NCBI GenBank assembly: GCA_964630265.1
Contig: CAZVRW010000057.1
Coordinates: 1 to 21,392, forward strand
Source: CAZBWP01 sp964630265
Lineage (GTDB): Bacteria; Pseudomonadota; Alphaproteobacteria; Rhodospirillales; Defluviicoccaceae
DNA length: 21,392 nt
Reading direction: 5' to 3'
Both the position numbers and the translations under genes were made by a program. Positions 7,680 to 14,741 of the stretch are shown here, piece after piece; the first letter of the stretch is position 1, and every line of letters begins with the position of its first letter. Under the pieces are notes generated by a model. It was not told where the DNA came from and ran no database searches. It was given only the letters and a program-made list of their open reading frames with translations.

Positions 7680-7723
7680 TATGATCACCCGTATATACGG
7701 TTTGCCGTATGATCCGTGATCAT
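7680..7723 (+). promoter_or_regulatory. Probable arsR operator/promoter
   Basis: A cluster of dyads precedes arsR. There is a perfect 12-base palindrome CCGTATATACGG (7689-7700). A further half-site CCGTAT (7705-7710) forms an inverted repeat with ATACGG (7695-7700) across TTTG. An outer inverted repeat pairs ATGATCAC (7681-7688) with GTGATCAT (7716-7723). TATGAT at 7708-7713 is a good -10 match placed so that transcription would start at or next to the ATG at 7722, suggesting a leaderless mRNA. ArsR repressors bind such AT-containing dyads over their own promoter and leave on binding As(III). The -35 region is weak. Confidence 0.5.
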
Positions 7724-8075
7724 GATGATCGATGCTCAGACTTTCATCTTGGCGCTTGGCGACACCACCCGGTTGGGCGCGCTGGTTCTCCTGAGCCAGG
7801 AAGGTGCGCTCTGCGTGTGTGAGTTGACGGCCGCCCTGAACGTCTCGCAGCCGAAAATGTCGCGCCATCTGGCGGCGCTGCGGACGTGTGGCGCGGTGGA
7901 AGATCACCGGGTCGCCAATCGCGTCTACTACCGCATCCACGCGGGGCTTCCGCGATGGGCGCATGGTGTCATCGAAAACCTTGCCGAGCCCGTGGGGGCC
8001 AGCACTGAGTTCAAGGCGATCACCGCGCGTCTCAAGGCGATGCGCGAAAGGCCTCCACCTGAGGTAGCGGCATGA
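7722..8075 (+). CDS. arsR: ArsR-family As(III)-responsive repressor
   Basis: The 117-residue protein is a winged-helix ArsR/SmtB repressor. GDTTRLGALVLL near residues 11-22 is the family's N-terminal helix. ALCVCELTAAL near 26-36 contains the Cys-x-Cys metalloid-binding motif of the E. coli-type ArsR (CVC). The recognition helix is SQPKMSRHLAALR, followed by a wing with NRVYYRI. Loss of DNA binding on As(III) capture would derepress this operon. The start is ATG 7722, with alternatives at GTG 7716 and ATG 7725. No Shine-Dalgarno is visible, and the -10 position suggests leaderless translation. It heads a plus-strand operon with the ArsP-type permease 66 bases downstream. Confidence 0.88.
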   Translation: MMIDAQTFILALGDTTRLGALVLLSQEGALCVCELTAALNVSQPKMSRHLAALRTCGAVEDHRVANRVYYRIHAGLPRWAHGVIENLAEPVGASTEFKAITARLKAMRERPPPEVAA

Positions 8076-8141
8076 CCGGCCGTGATGCGCTTATCGCGTG
8101 CATCGCCATGGACCAGGCAATTGTAAGAGCGGAGCAAGGCA

Positions 8142-9188
8142 ATGTTGACGGACGTGTTGATGGCGGGCGTGCTGGCGCTGGAGGATTATATTGCGACACA
8201 CGTGCTCACGTGTCTGGTTCCGGCCTTCTTGCTTGCCGGCGCAATGGTGACGTTTATTCGCCGAGAAGCAATTTTGATGGCGCTTGGCGAGCAAGTAAGC
8301 AAACTGAGATCGTTCCCGTTGGCAAGCGGCGCCAGCTTTCTGATCGCAGCGTGCTCGTGCACGGTGATTCCGGTGGCGAGCGGCCTCTACTACGCGGGTG
8401 CCGGCGTCGGCGCCGCCTTCATCGTGCTTTGGGTGGCACCGGCCGCCAACGTCCTCGCCCTGACCTATACGGGGACCGTTCTCGGCGCGGACATGGTGGT
8501 GGCCCGCATCGTCGCGGCGCTGCTGATGGCGTTCGTGGTCGGCTGGGTGATGAGTCTCGTTTTCCGCAACGAAGAACGCGCGGCTCCCGCTCCGGCACGT
8601 GCGGACGGAGACGCGCCGGTCATCACGCGCAAAAGCATCGTGCTGATCGTGCTGCTCGTGCTCACGTTGTTGATGCCGAATTATTTGGTCCAACAGGGAA
8701 CCTATTTGGAGAAAGTCGCTGTCTGGGGCGGACTCACGCTTTTGACCGCCGCTTACGCTTGGCGGACCGTGGAGCGCGAACAACTCCTGCAGTGGCTGCG
8801 TGAGACCCTTTGGTTCGTGCGGATCATCTTTCCGCTGCTTCTCGTCGGCGTGTTCCTCGTCGGGATCATCGGCAAAGTCCTGCCGGAAGAATGGGTCCGG
8901 GAATGGCTCGGCGGCAACAGTCTCTCCGCGGCGTTTCTCTCCACCTTGCTCGGTTCGGTCAGCTACTTCGCGACGATGACGGAGGCCCCCTTCGTCGATA
9001 CGCTCATGGGTCTCGGCATGGGCAAGGGGCCGGCGCTGGCGCTGCTGCTCACCGGGCCGGGGCTGAGCCTGCCGAATTGGCTGGCGATCGCCCGGGTGTT
9101 CGGGGCGCGCAAGGCACTGGTCTATGTGCCAACCATCATGGTGACAGGCACCCTCATGGGGTGGGTGTTCGGTAATTTCATACTGTAG
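8142..9188 (+). CDS. arsP: ArsP-type permease (DUF318/PF03773 family)
   Basis: The 348-residue membrane protein has about eight to ten hydrophobic segments in two halves split by a polar loop (about residues 145-165). It contains the family signature ACSCTVIPVASGLYYAGAG near residues 70-88, with the Cys-Ser-Cys pair, and a second-half repeat near SVSYFATMTEAPFVDTLMGLGMG. In characterised ArsP proteins the family exports trivalent organoarsenicals such as methylarsenite. Other members have no known substrate, so inorganic arsenite or another solute is possible. ATG 8142 has GGAG seven bases upstream. It follows arsR and precedes a thioredoxin-fold CxxC gene, a pairing often seen with this permease family. 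Arsenic-dependent control by ArsR is inferred from position. Confidence 0.8.
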   Translation: MLTDVLMAGVLALEDYIATHVLTCLVPAFLLAGAMVTFIRREAILMALGEQVSKLRSFPLASGASFLIAACSCTVIPVASGLYYAGAGVGAAFIVLWVAPAANVLALTYTGTVLGADMVVARIVAALLMAFVVGWVMSLVFRNEERAAPAPARADGDAPVITRKSIVLIVLLVLTLLMPNYLVQQGTYLEKVAVWGGLTLLTAAYAWRTVEREQLLQWLRETLWFVRIIFPLLLVGVFLVGIIGKVLPEEWVREWLGGNSLSAAFLSTLLGSVSYFATMTEAPFVDTLMGLGMGKGPALALLLTGPGLSLPNWLAIARVFGARKALVYVPTIMVTGTLMGWVFGNFIL

Positions 9189-9201
9189 AAGGAGACGGTT
9201 G

Positions 9202-9441
9202 ATGAAAATCCAGATCGCAGGACCGGGTTGCGCCAAATGCCAGAAGAGCGAACAGAATGTTCGCGAGGCCTGCGCCGAAATCGGTATCCAGCCGGAGATT
9301 GAGCATTTACGTGACCCCCGGCAGTTCGCTCCGCTGGGTGTGATGATCACGCCTGCCGTGCTCATCGATGGCAGGATCGTTGCCTCGGGTCACGTGCCGA
9401 CGGTTGCCGCTTTGAAAGACGAGATCCAGAAGGAACACTGA
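9202..9441 (+). CDS. Small thioredoxin-fold redox-active disulfide protein
   Basis: The 79-residue protein begins MKIQIAGPGCAKCQK, with an active-site Cys10-x-x-Cys13 after the first beta strand. It ends with a VMITPAVLIDGRIVASGHVP segment containing the cis-proline of the thioredoxin fold. This is the short glutaredoxin-like group named redox-active disulfide protein 2, commonly encoded beside PF03773 permeases. ATG 9202 was chosen because AAGGAG lies about seven bases upstream; the TTG just before is not needed. The gene starts 13 bases after the permease stop and ends 4 bases before the next start. It may reduce a disulfide or carry a thiol-bound metalloid for the permease, which is inference. 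It is cytoplasmic, with no signal peptide. Confidence 0.8.
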   Translation: MKIQIAGPGCAKCQKSEQNVREACAEIGIQPEIEHLRDPRQFAPLGVMITPAVLIDGRIVASGHVPTVAALKDEIQKEH

Positions 9442-9445
9442 AACG

Positions 9446-9928
9446 ATGGCGCCGTCGCGAGAACGCGTCGCTGGCCAGCCGACGGCACGGGAGCCCGGCC
9501 CCGGCAAGCAGCCGGATGCAACGGTGGCGAGACCATTCCACAAACGCGGCTGGGTGGTCTTCGTCATCGCCCTCAGCGCCGCGGTGCTGTTGATCAGCGG
9601 CATCGTCTTGTTCATTGCCCCAAGCGGCCGCATCGCCAATGCCACACAGTGGGCGCTGATCTGGCTCGACAAGGACGCATGGGTCAACCTGCACAATCTT
9701 TTTGCAGTCCTCTTCATAGCAGGGCTGATTTGTCATCTCATTTTCAACTGGAAGCCGCTCAGAAACTACGTGGTCAGTCGCGCCACGCATCACCTGAATT
9801 TGAAACGGGAGATGCTGGCGGCCGCGGTCGTTTTACTCGTCCTGGTCGCCCTGGTGGCGCAGAATTTGCCGCCAGCCAACCTGCTCACGGACCTCTCACA
9901 GTATTTTCGCCACGAGTTCTGGAAATGA
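9446..9928 (+). CDS. DUF4405-like small membrane protein
   Basis: The 160-residue protein has a polar N-terminal tail of about 30 residues and three hydrophobic segments: about 34-58, 76-100 and 123-141. The middle segment, VNLHNLFAVLFIAGLICHLIFNWKPL, carries two histidines in helices, in the pattern of DUF4405 proteins, which resemble cytochrome b-type di-heme membrane domains. The C-terminus lies outside the last segment. It is translationally linked to the thioredoxin-fold gene (4-base gap) and ends the plus-strand operon. It may pass electrons across the membrane to the ArsP/thioredoxin module. That idea comes only from the histidines and the position, and heme binding is unproven. It converges on aioA. 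Confidence 0.65.
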   Translation: MAPSRERVAGQPTAREPGPGKQPDATVARPFHKRGWVVFVIALSAAVLLISGIVLFIAPSGRIANATQWALIWLDKDAWVNLHNLFAVLFIAGLICHLIFNWKPLRNYVVSRATHHLNLKREMLAAAVVLLVLVALVAQNLPPANLLTDLSQYFRHEFWK

Positions 9929-9954
9929 CCGCACGGCAGGCGCTCGCGAGGAAT

Positions 9955-9993
9955 CCGGTCATCCACGATCCCGTTCTCACGGTCGTGGACCGG
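9955..9993 (+). terminator. Hairpin after the ars operon
   Basis: TCCACGA (9962-9968) pairs perfectly with TCGTGGA (9983-9989), and CCGG (9955-9958) with CCGG (9990-9993) extends the stem past a three-base bulge. It starts 26 bases after the last ars-operon stop. No T-tract follows, so it is a possible Rho-assisted or RNA-stabilising hairpin rather than a classic intrinsic terminator. Confidence 0.35.
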
Positions 9994-10076
9994 CCCGCCA
10001 CCCATCGCGCCTGAAGGTCGATCCGAGATCAGGTGCGAGGTTGGCTGGTGGGCGCTGACCAGCGAAGGCCGCGCGC

Positions 10077-10107
10077 GGGGGCGCGGACGCATGGCGTCCG
10101 CGCCCCC
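10077..10107. terminator. Perfect 14-bp hairpin between convergent operons
   Basis: A 14-base GC-rich arm (10077-10090) is followed by a three-base loop ATG and its perfect complement (10094-10107). It begins five bases past the aioA stop on the minus strand and lies after the ars operon on the plus strand, so it could end transcription from both sides. Neither strand has a T-tract, so termination would depend on stem strength or another factor. Confidence 0.5.
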
Positions 10108-10112
10108 GGCAT

Positions 10113-12653
10113 CTATGCCGAACGGTATTCCTTGGACTTGAAGGTGACGTGGTGCGTCACGTCCGGCGCATCGGCGATCTTCCTGATCGCCCCCCAGGTC
10201 TGCTTGTAATTGGGTATGATCAGTTCGTTCACGCCCTTCGAGACGACGAACCCCTGCACGCCCGTGGGGAAGCCGAACAACATGAACGTCTCCTTCCGCC
10301 GCGCCGTCGGCGTCGGATAGGCCATGGCCTGGGTCGAGCCGTTGTCGTTGGTCACCTCGACGAGATCGCCGGCGTTCAGGCCCAGATCCGCCATGTCCTC
10401 CGGGTGCATCTCGATGAACGGCAGCGGCCAGCGGTCCATGACGAACTCGTTCTTCTGGTCCAGGTAGGCCGACTGCCACACGTGATTGGCGCGGCCGTTG
10501 TTGATCAGGAACGGGAACGCGTCCTTCTCCGCCTGCTTCCCGGGCGCCTGGAGTCCGCGCCAGGGCGCCGCCATGAACCGGGCCTTGCCGTCATCGGTGG
10601 AGAACACGCCATCTTCATAGAGCCGCTTGGTGCCGACGATGATGTCGCCATCGAAGACCGTGGCCGGCTCCTGGAAGCCGTTCGTGCCCATCGCCCGCAA
10701 CCGTGCGTAGGTGACGAACTCGCCACCAGCGGCGTGTTGATGGTAGCCGTCCATGAAGGCGTCTTCCTCGGTCTCCCAATCGTAGCCCCTGAAGCGATCG
10801 GCGGCCGCCGCGTTGCCGGCGTCGCGCCAGGACCGTTCGAGGGCATGGGCAAGGCCGGCGGCGATCAGGCAGTCGGGTTTGGACTGTCCCGGCGGATCCA
10901 TGTAGCGCTCGGTGATCCGCATCCGCCGCTCGCCATTCATCGACGTCAGGTTCATCTCGCCCGATGTGGCCGCCGGCAGGATGACGTGCGAGCACTCGCC
11001 GATCTTGGTTGGTACGATGTCGACGTTGAGGCTGAACAGCCCTCCCTGCCGGATCGCCTCCATGATCGCGTCCAACTGCCGCTCGCGGTCGCCCGCCGGC
11101 ACGCTGGAGATGGCCTCCTTCACCAGATTGGTGCGCTTGCGATAGACGCGCCGGAACGCCTCGGCGTTCAGCGTCGTCTTGAAGTGATCACAGCCCCAAA
11201 TGTGGTGAATGCCGCCCTGGCCCTCGATCAGCAGCTGGTCGACATAGGCGGCGGGCCGGCCGACGTGGGCGTCGCCGGGACGGACGTAGCCTTCCTGATG
11301 CCCGCCAAGGCGGACGACGCCGCCGCCGGGGCGGCCGACGTTGCCGGTGGCCAGCGCCAGGTTCACCAGCGCCGCGTTGGTGCGATAGTTGTCGTTGCCC
11401 CAGATCAGCCCCTTCTCGTAGCCGAACATGACACGGCGGCGTTGGCCGCCCGCCTTCGGCTCGGCGATCCAGCTGGCGGCCTTGACGATGTCGGCGGCGG
11501 CGACACCGCAAATCGCCGCGGCCTCATCCACCGACATGCGGTTGGCTTCGACGGCACGTTCGAAGGTGGTCAGGGCGCCCGGGTTCTCGTCCTGGCCGGC
11601 GCCGCGCGCCGGAAACAGCGGCGGCCGCGCCCCGGGATCGTGATGCGTGCTCGCCTCGATGAACGCGGTATCCACCCACCCCTGGTCGGCCATGTAAGTG
11701 AGGATGGCATTGAACAGCGCAAGGTCGGTGCCCGACTGAATCGCCAGGTGCAGGACATTGTCCTTGCCGGCCTCGATCTCGCACGCGTTGATGGTCACCG
11801 TCCGCCGCGGATCGACGACGATGATCCGTGCTGGCGCGTGCGGCTCGTCCGGCATCATCTCCTGCTTCTTGCCGAGGGTCGCGCCACGCAGGTTGGGCAC
11901 CCAGTGATTGAGGAAGTAGTTGGTCTGGGTTTCCAGCGCATTGGTGCCGACGGCGACGATGGTGTCGCACAGTTCGGCGTCCTCGTAGCTGTTGTTGAGT
12001 TCGCCGACGCCCATGTCGCGGGTGGCGTGAACCTCGGAGTTGTAGGCCGGCCGGTTGTGGATCCGGATATTCTTGATCTTCATGCTCTCGAAATAGAGCT
12101 TGCCGGTGGCCCACGTGTTCTCATAGCCGCCGCCAGCGCCACCGTGATCGTAGCAGGAGACGATCACGCCGTCCTCGCCCTGCTCCTCGACGACGCGGCG
12201 CGTCACATCGGCGACCAAGCCCAGGGCGTCGTCCCACGCGGTGGGGAACAGACCCGAATAGCGCCACACCAGGGGATCGGTCAGGCGCTGCAACTGGCTG
12301 CCCGAATGCCTGGAATATGACAGCTCGCCGAGGCGGGCGCCGCGGATCGAGCCGAGGCCGGAGTTCACCACACACGCCGTGTCGGGCTTGATGACGAGGC
12401 GGACGTCGCGGCCATTCTGTTTGACCACGTTGTACATGGACGGCGAGAACCAGTTCCCCGTTTCCGCACCCTGTTGCTGGGAGAGGTCGGCGCCGAAGGC
12501 GTTCTGGTCCGGCGCCGTGCCGCCCTGACGGTTGATATCCCAGCTGTAGGCCTTGTAGCCGCAGCCGACGATGCAGAAGTGGCAGACGACGGTTTGCACC
12601 GTTGCGTCCTTCGGCGGGATCGGCAGCCGGCTGATTTCGCGCTTGAATGCCAT
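10113..12653 (-). CDS. aioA: AioA, arsenite oxidase large (molybdopterin) subunit
   Basis: The 846-residue protein matches the Aio large subunit. Near the N-terminus C24-H-F-C27-I-V-G-C31 gives the C-x2-C-x3-C [3Fe-4S] site, and Ser102 in CVVNSGLGSIRGAR takes the place of the fourth cysteine as in Alcaligenes AioA (Ser99). That position is Cys in most relatives. The Mo-pterin body includes YENTWATGKLYF, HNRPAYNSEVHATRDMG and VVDPRRTVTINACEIEAG, which are typical of AioA. Length is near the usual 820-850. It has no signal peptide and is expected to cross the membrane bound to AioB. It oxidises arsenite to arsenate and passes electrons to the Rieske subunit. ATG 12653 has GGGAGG a few bases upstream and follows aioB by 11 bases. 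It is not closely related to ArxA. Confidence 0.95.
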   Translation of the reverse strand: MAFKREISRLPIPPKDATVQTVVCHFCIVGCGYKAYSWDINRQGGTAPDQNAFGADLSQQQGAETGNWFSPSMYNVVKQNGRDVRLVIKPDTACVVNSGLGSIRGARLGELSYSRHSGSQLQRLTDPLVWRYSGLFPTAWDDALGLVADVTRRVVEEQGEDGVIVSCYDHGGAGGGYENTWATGKLYFESMKIKNIRIHNRPAYNSEVHATRDMGVGELNNSYEDAELCDTIVAVGTNALETQTNYFLNHWVPNLRGATLGKKQEMMPDEPHAPARIIVVDPRRTVTINACEIEAGKDNVLHLAIQSGTDLALFNAILTYMADQGWVDTAFIEASTHHDPGARPPLFPARGAGQDENPGALTTFERAVEANRMSVDEAAAICGVAAADIVKAASWIAEPKAGGQRRRVMFGYEKGLIWGNDNYRTNAALVNLALATGNVGRPGGGVVRLGGHQEGYVRPGDAHVGRPAAYVDQLLIEGQGGIHHIWGCDHFKTTLNAEAFRRVYRKRTNLVKEAISSVPAGDRERQLDAIMEAIRQGGLFSLNVDIVPTKIGECSHVILPAATSGEMNLTSMNGERRMRITERYMDPPGQSKPDCLIAAGLAHALERSWRDAGNAAAADRFRGYDWETEEDAFMDGYHQHAAGGEFVTYARLRAMGTNGFQEPATVFDGDIIVGTKRLYEDGVFSTDDGKARFMAAPWRGLQAPGKQAEKDAFPFLINNGRANHVWQSAYLDQKNEFVMDRWPLPFIEMHPEDMADLGLNAGDLVEVTNDNGSTQAMAYPTPTARRKETFMLFGFPTGVQGFVVSKGVNELIIPNYKQTWGAIRKIADAPDVTHHVTFKSKEYRSA

Positions 12654-12664
12654 GGTGGCCTCCC

Positions 12665-13192
12665 TCAGCCCGCGAGCACGTTGTTGAGACGACCGTAGAT
12701 CAGCTCATCCACGCCTTCGGCGTAGATCTCGCCCGCGTCATCGACCCGGAGGCGGAACTGCGGCAGGTTCTGCGTCGCCTGCCCCCAGATCTGCATGCCC
12801 TGCTTCTCGCAATCGAAGCGCGAATAGTGGCCCGGGCAGTCGAGGCTCTTGTCGTCCGCCACATAGTGCAGGGGAAAGCCCTTGTGCGGGCAGAGGGTGG
12901 AGAAGGCGACGATATCGGCGTCCGGTCCGACACCGCCGTCGACGGCGCGACCGAGCTTCAGGATGACACCCGGCGAGTCGCCGTCGGGGTAGGCGACGTC
13001 GAACGGCTCATCGACCTGGAGATCGGCCACATTGGCCAATCGCGTCGACGGGTAATCAACGAGTGCCGGGCTTGGACCCGCACCCGCGCTCCGCGCCGGC
13101 AGAGCCGTGGTCGCCGCGCCGGCGGCGGCCACGGCCGCCCCGGCAAGAAACTGCCTGCGGCCCACATCAATGAGCCGATCACATCGCTTCAT
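12665..13192 (-). CDS. aioB: AioB, arsenite oxidase Rieske subunit
   Basis: The 175-residue protein carries a Tat leader (GRRQFLAG at residues 11-18, then an Ala-rich core), which would export the AioA-AioB complex to the periplasm. The Rieske [2Fe-2S] ligands are visible: C101-P-H103 and C119-P-G-H122. The positions that form the disulfide in many Rieske proteins are Phe106 and Gly121. This is the disulfide-lacking form known in alphaproteobacterial AioB such as that of NT-26, which has a lower-potential cluster. It takes electrons from AioA and would pass them to a soluble cytochrome c or azurin, which is not encoded next to it here. ATG 13192 follows GGGAG by about 8 bases. The upstream region is shared with pstS. 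Confidence 0.93.
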   Translation of the reverse strand: MKRCDRLIDVGRRQFLAGAAVAAAGAATTALPARSAGAGPSPALVDYPSTRLANVADLQVDEPFDVAYPDGDSPGVILKLGRAVDGGVGPDADIVAFSTLCPHKGFPLHYVADDKSLDCPGHYSRFDCEKQGMQIWGQATQNLPQFRLRVDDAGEIYAEGVDELIYGRLNNVLAG

Positions 13193-13360
13193 GGACGTAC
13201 TCCCTCGACAAAGAACGATTGATGTTTATTCGCGGTTGCTAATAGTGCCGTGGGATGACGCGGATGGCAACCGCTCGCGGTTTTCCGTGTTGACTGAAGG
13301 GCTTGTCGCGCCGGTTGAACAACGATCCGGCGCCACGGGAAGCTGCCGCTTCGTTTGGGT

Positions 13361-13415
13361 CAGTCACGAAAGTGCCACGTTATTGTCACGTTTAAGTCAT
13401 GCCAGCGTCATCAAA
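13361..13415. promoter_or_regulatory. Five-repeat Pho box array between aioB and pstS
   Basis: Five 11-base units lie end to end, each beginning with a PhoB-like half-site: CAGTCAC at 13361, GTGCCAC at 13372, TTGTCAC at 13383, AAGTCAT at 13394 and GCGTCAT at 13405. Each is exactly 11 bases from the next. This matches the 11-bp direct repeats of Pho boxes (consensus CTGTCAT/C). A possible -10 (TAGGGT, 13433-13438) lies downstream toward pstS. Phosphate starvation should activate pstS through this site. Because it lies between divergent genes, it could also affect aioBA. The 168 bases toward aioB hold no confident promoter; TTGCCA (minus strand, 13270-13265) is a weak -35 candidate. Confidence 0.75.
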
Positions 13416-13579
13416 CGGTCGCGTGGGGCCGGTAGGGTGAGTTTCGCTCTGGCTGCCCTCGGACGTCGGCTATGCTCCGTTTGTCCATCGGCTGTCAGCA
13501 TCGCGGACTGGACGGCCACAGACCGTGACCGGTTCGTTCGGTCCGGTCCATCCGCTCAAAGGGAATGAAGGAGAGGAGC

Positions 13580-14557
13580 ATGTTTGCACGAATGAAGGCC
13601 GTTGCGCTGACGGCCACCGTTGGGTTGGCGCTCGGCGGGTACGCGCACGCCTTGGAAGTCGATTCTAACCTGCCGAACTATTCGCCGGTGAGCGGCGTCT
13701 CGGGGAACCTCAAGTCGATCGGCTCCGACACGCTGAACAACCTGATGACGCTGTGGGCCGAGGGCTTCCAGTCGCAGTATCCCAACGTCAAGATCGAGAT
13801 CGAGGGCAAGGGGTCCTCGACGGCGCCGCCCGCACTGATCGCCGGCACCTCGCAATTTGGCCCGATGTCACGGCCGATGAAGTCGAAGGAAATCGAGGAG
13901 TTCGAGGGCAAGTTCGGCTACCAGCCGACGCCGATCCGCTCCGCCGTGGATGCGCTCGCCGTCTACGTCCACAAGGACAACCCCATCGAGTGCCTGTCCA
14001 TGCAGCAGGTGGACGCGATCTTCTCCAAAACCCGCAAGGGCGGCTATGACCAGGACATCAAGACCTGGGGCGATGTCGGGCTGACCGGTGAGTGGGCCAA
14101 CAAGCCGATTTCCCTTTACGGCCGCAATTCCGCTTCGGGAACCTACGGCTACTTCAAGGAAGTCGCGCTGTTCGATGGCGACTACAAGGACGAGGTCAAG
14201 GAGCAGCCGGGTTCGTCGACGGTTGTTCAAGGTGTGGCCTCCGACCTCGCCGGCATCGGCTATTCGGGCGTCGGCTACAAGACCGCCGACGTGCGGTCGG
14301 TGCCGCTGAAGGCGACGGCGGACGGCGAATGCTTCGACTCGTCGGCCGAGAACGCCTATTCGGGCGACTTTCCGATCGCGCGGTTCCTCTACATCTACGT
14401 CAACAAGAACCCGAACCAGCCGCTCGATCCGGTGCGCGGCGAATTCATCCGGTTCGTGTATTCTCAGCAGGGGCAAGCGGCGACCATCAAGGATGGCTAT
14501 TATCCGGTCACGGCCGGTATTGCCGACGAAGACCTCGAGGCGTTCGGCTTGAAATAG
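13580..14557 (+). CDS. pstS: PstS, periplasmic phosphate-binding protein
   Basis: The 325-residue protein has a signal peptide (MFARMKAVALTATVGLALGG, cleavage likely after Ala24). It belongs to the PstS group with a FGPMSRPM loop and GRNSASGTYGYF motif. SIGSDTLNNL near 47-56, SSTAPPAL near 79-86 and RNSASGT at 182-188 line the anion site. Aligned by eye with E. coli PstS, phosphate-contacting Asp56 becomes Ser97 and Asp137 becomes Ser184, while the arginine (Arg135, here Arg182) is kept. It binds phosphate and delivers it to PstCA. ATG 13580 was chosen because AAGGAG lies six bases upstream and the leader fits; an ATG at 13565 is possible. The Pho box array lies about 165 bases upstream. Confidence 0.9.
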   Translation: MFARMKAVALTATVGLALGGYAHALEVDSNLPNYSPVSGVSGNLKSIGSDTLNNLMTLWAEGFQSQYPNVKIEIEGKGSSTAPPALIAGTSQFGPMSRPMKSKEIEEFEGKFGYQPTPIRSAVDALAVYVHKDNPIECLSMQQVDAIFSKTRKGGYDQDIKTWGDVGLTGEWANKPISLYGRNSASGTYGYFKEVALFDGDYKDEVKEQPGSSTVVQGVASDLAGIGYSGVGYKTADVRSVPLKATADGECFDSSAENAYSGDFPIARFLYIYVNKNPNQPLDPVRGEFIRFVYSQQGQAATIKDGYYPVTAGIADEDLEAFGLK

Positions 14558-14590
14558 CCGCCGTCGAAGCGGGTCGACTCTCGCTGGGAT

Positions 14591-14667
14591 GGGGTGGCGG
14601 CATCAGGCGTCACCCCGGTTCCGGCCGGCCTCTTGGTTGCCCATCGCATTGTAGCCTTGGCGATGGG
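14591..14667 (+). promoter_or_regulatory. Two hairpins in the pstS-pstC gap
   Basis: Within the 184-base gap after pstS are two stems. GGGGTGGCG (14591-14599) pairs with CGTCACCCC (14608-14616) using one G-U pair. CCCATCGC (14640-14647) pairs perfectly with GCGATGGG (14660-14667). Such structures often protect the abundant pstS message or partly block readthrough, so PstS is made in excess over the permease. No T-tract follows either one. Confidence 0.4.
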
Positions 14668-14741
14668 GTGGAACGGACGGTGGGCGATCAATCAGGAACA
14701 ATCAGCCAGAATTGCAAACGTATCGGGACGGGATCAGGGAC

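Noticed and set aside
8072..8803. Open frame overlapping the arsR stop and the arsP gene
   Set aside because: It runs in another frame through arsP and gives low-complexity Arg/Gly-rich sequence. The ATGA overlap with arsR is likely chance.
10149..12320. Open frame of 723 codons on the plus strand opposite aioA
   Set aside because: Same reason: antisense shadow of AioA with no motif.
13201..13380. Sigma-54 promoter for aioBA
   Set aside because: TGGCAC occurs on the minus strand near 13378-13373 but the required GC ten bases after GG is not there; other GG...GC pairs have the wrong spacing (8 bases).
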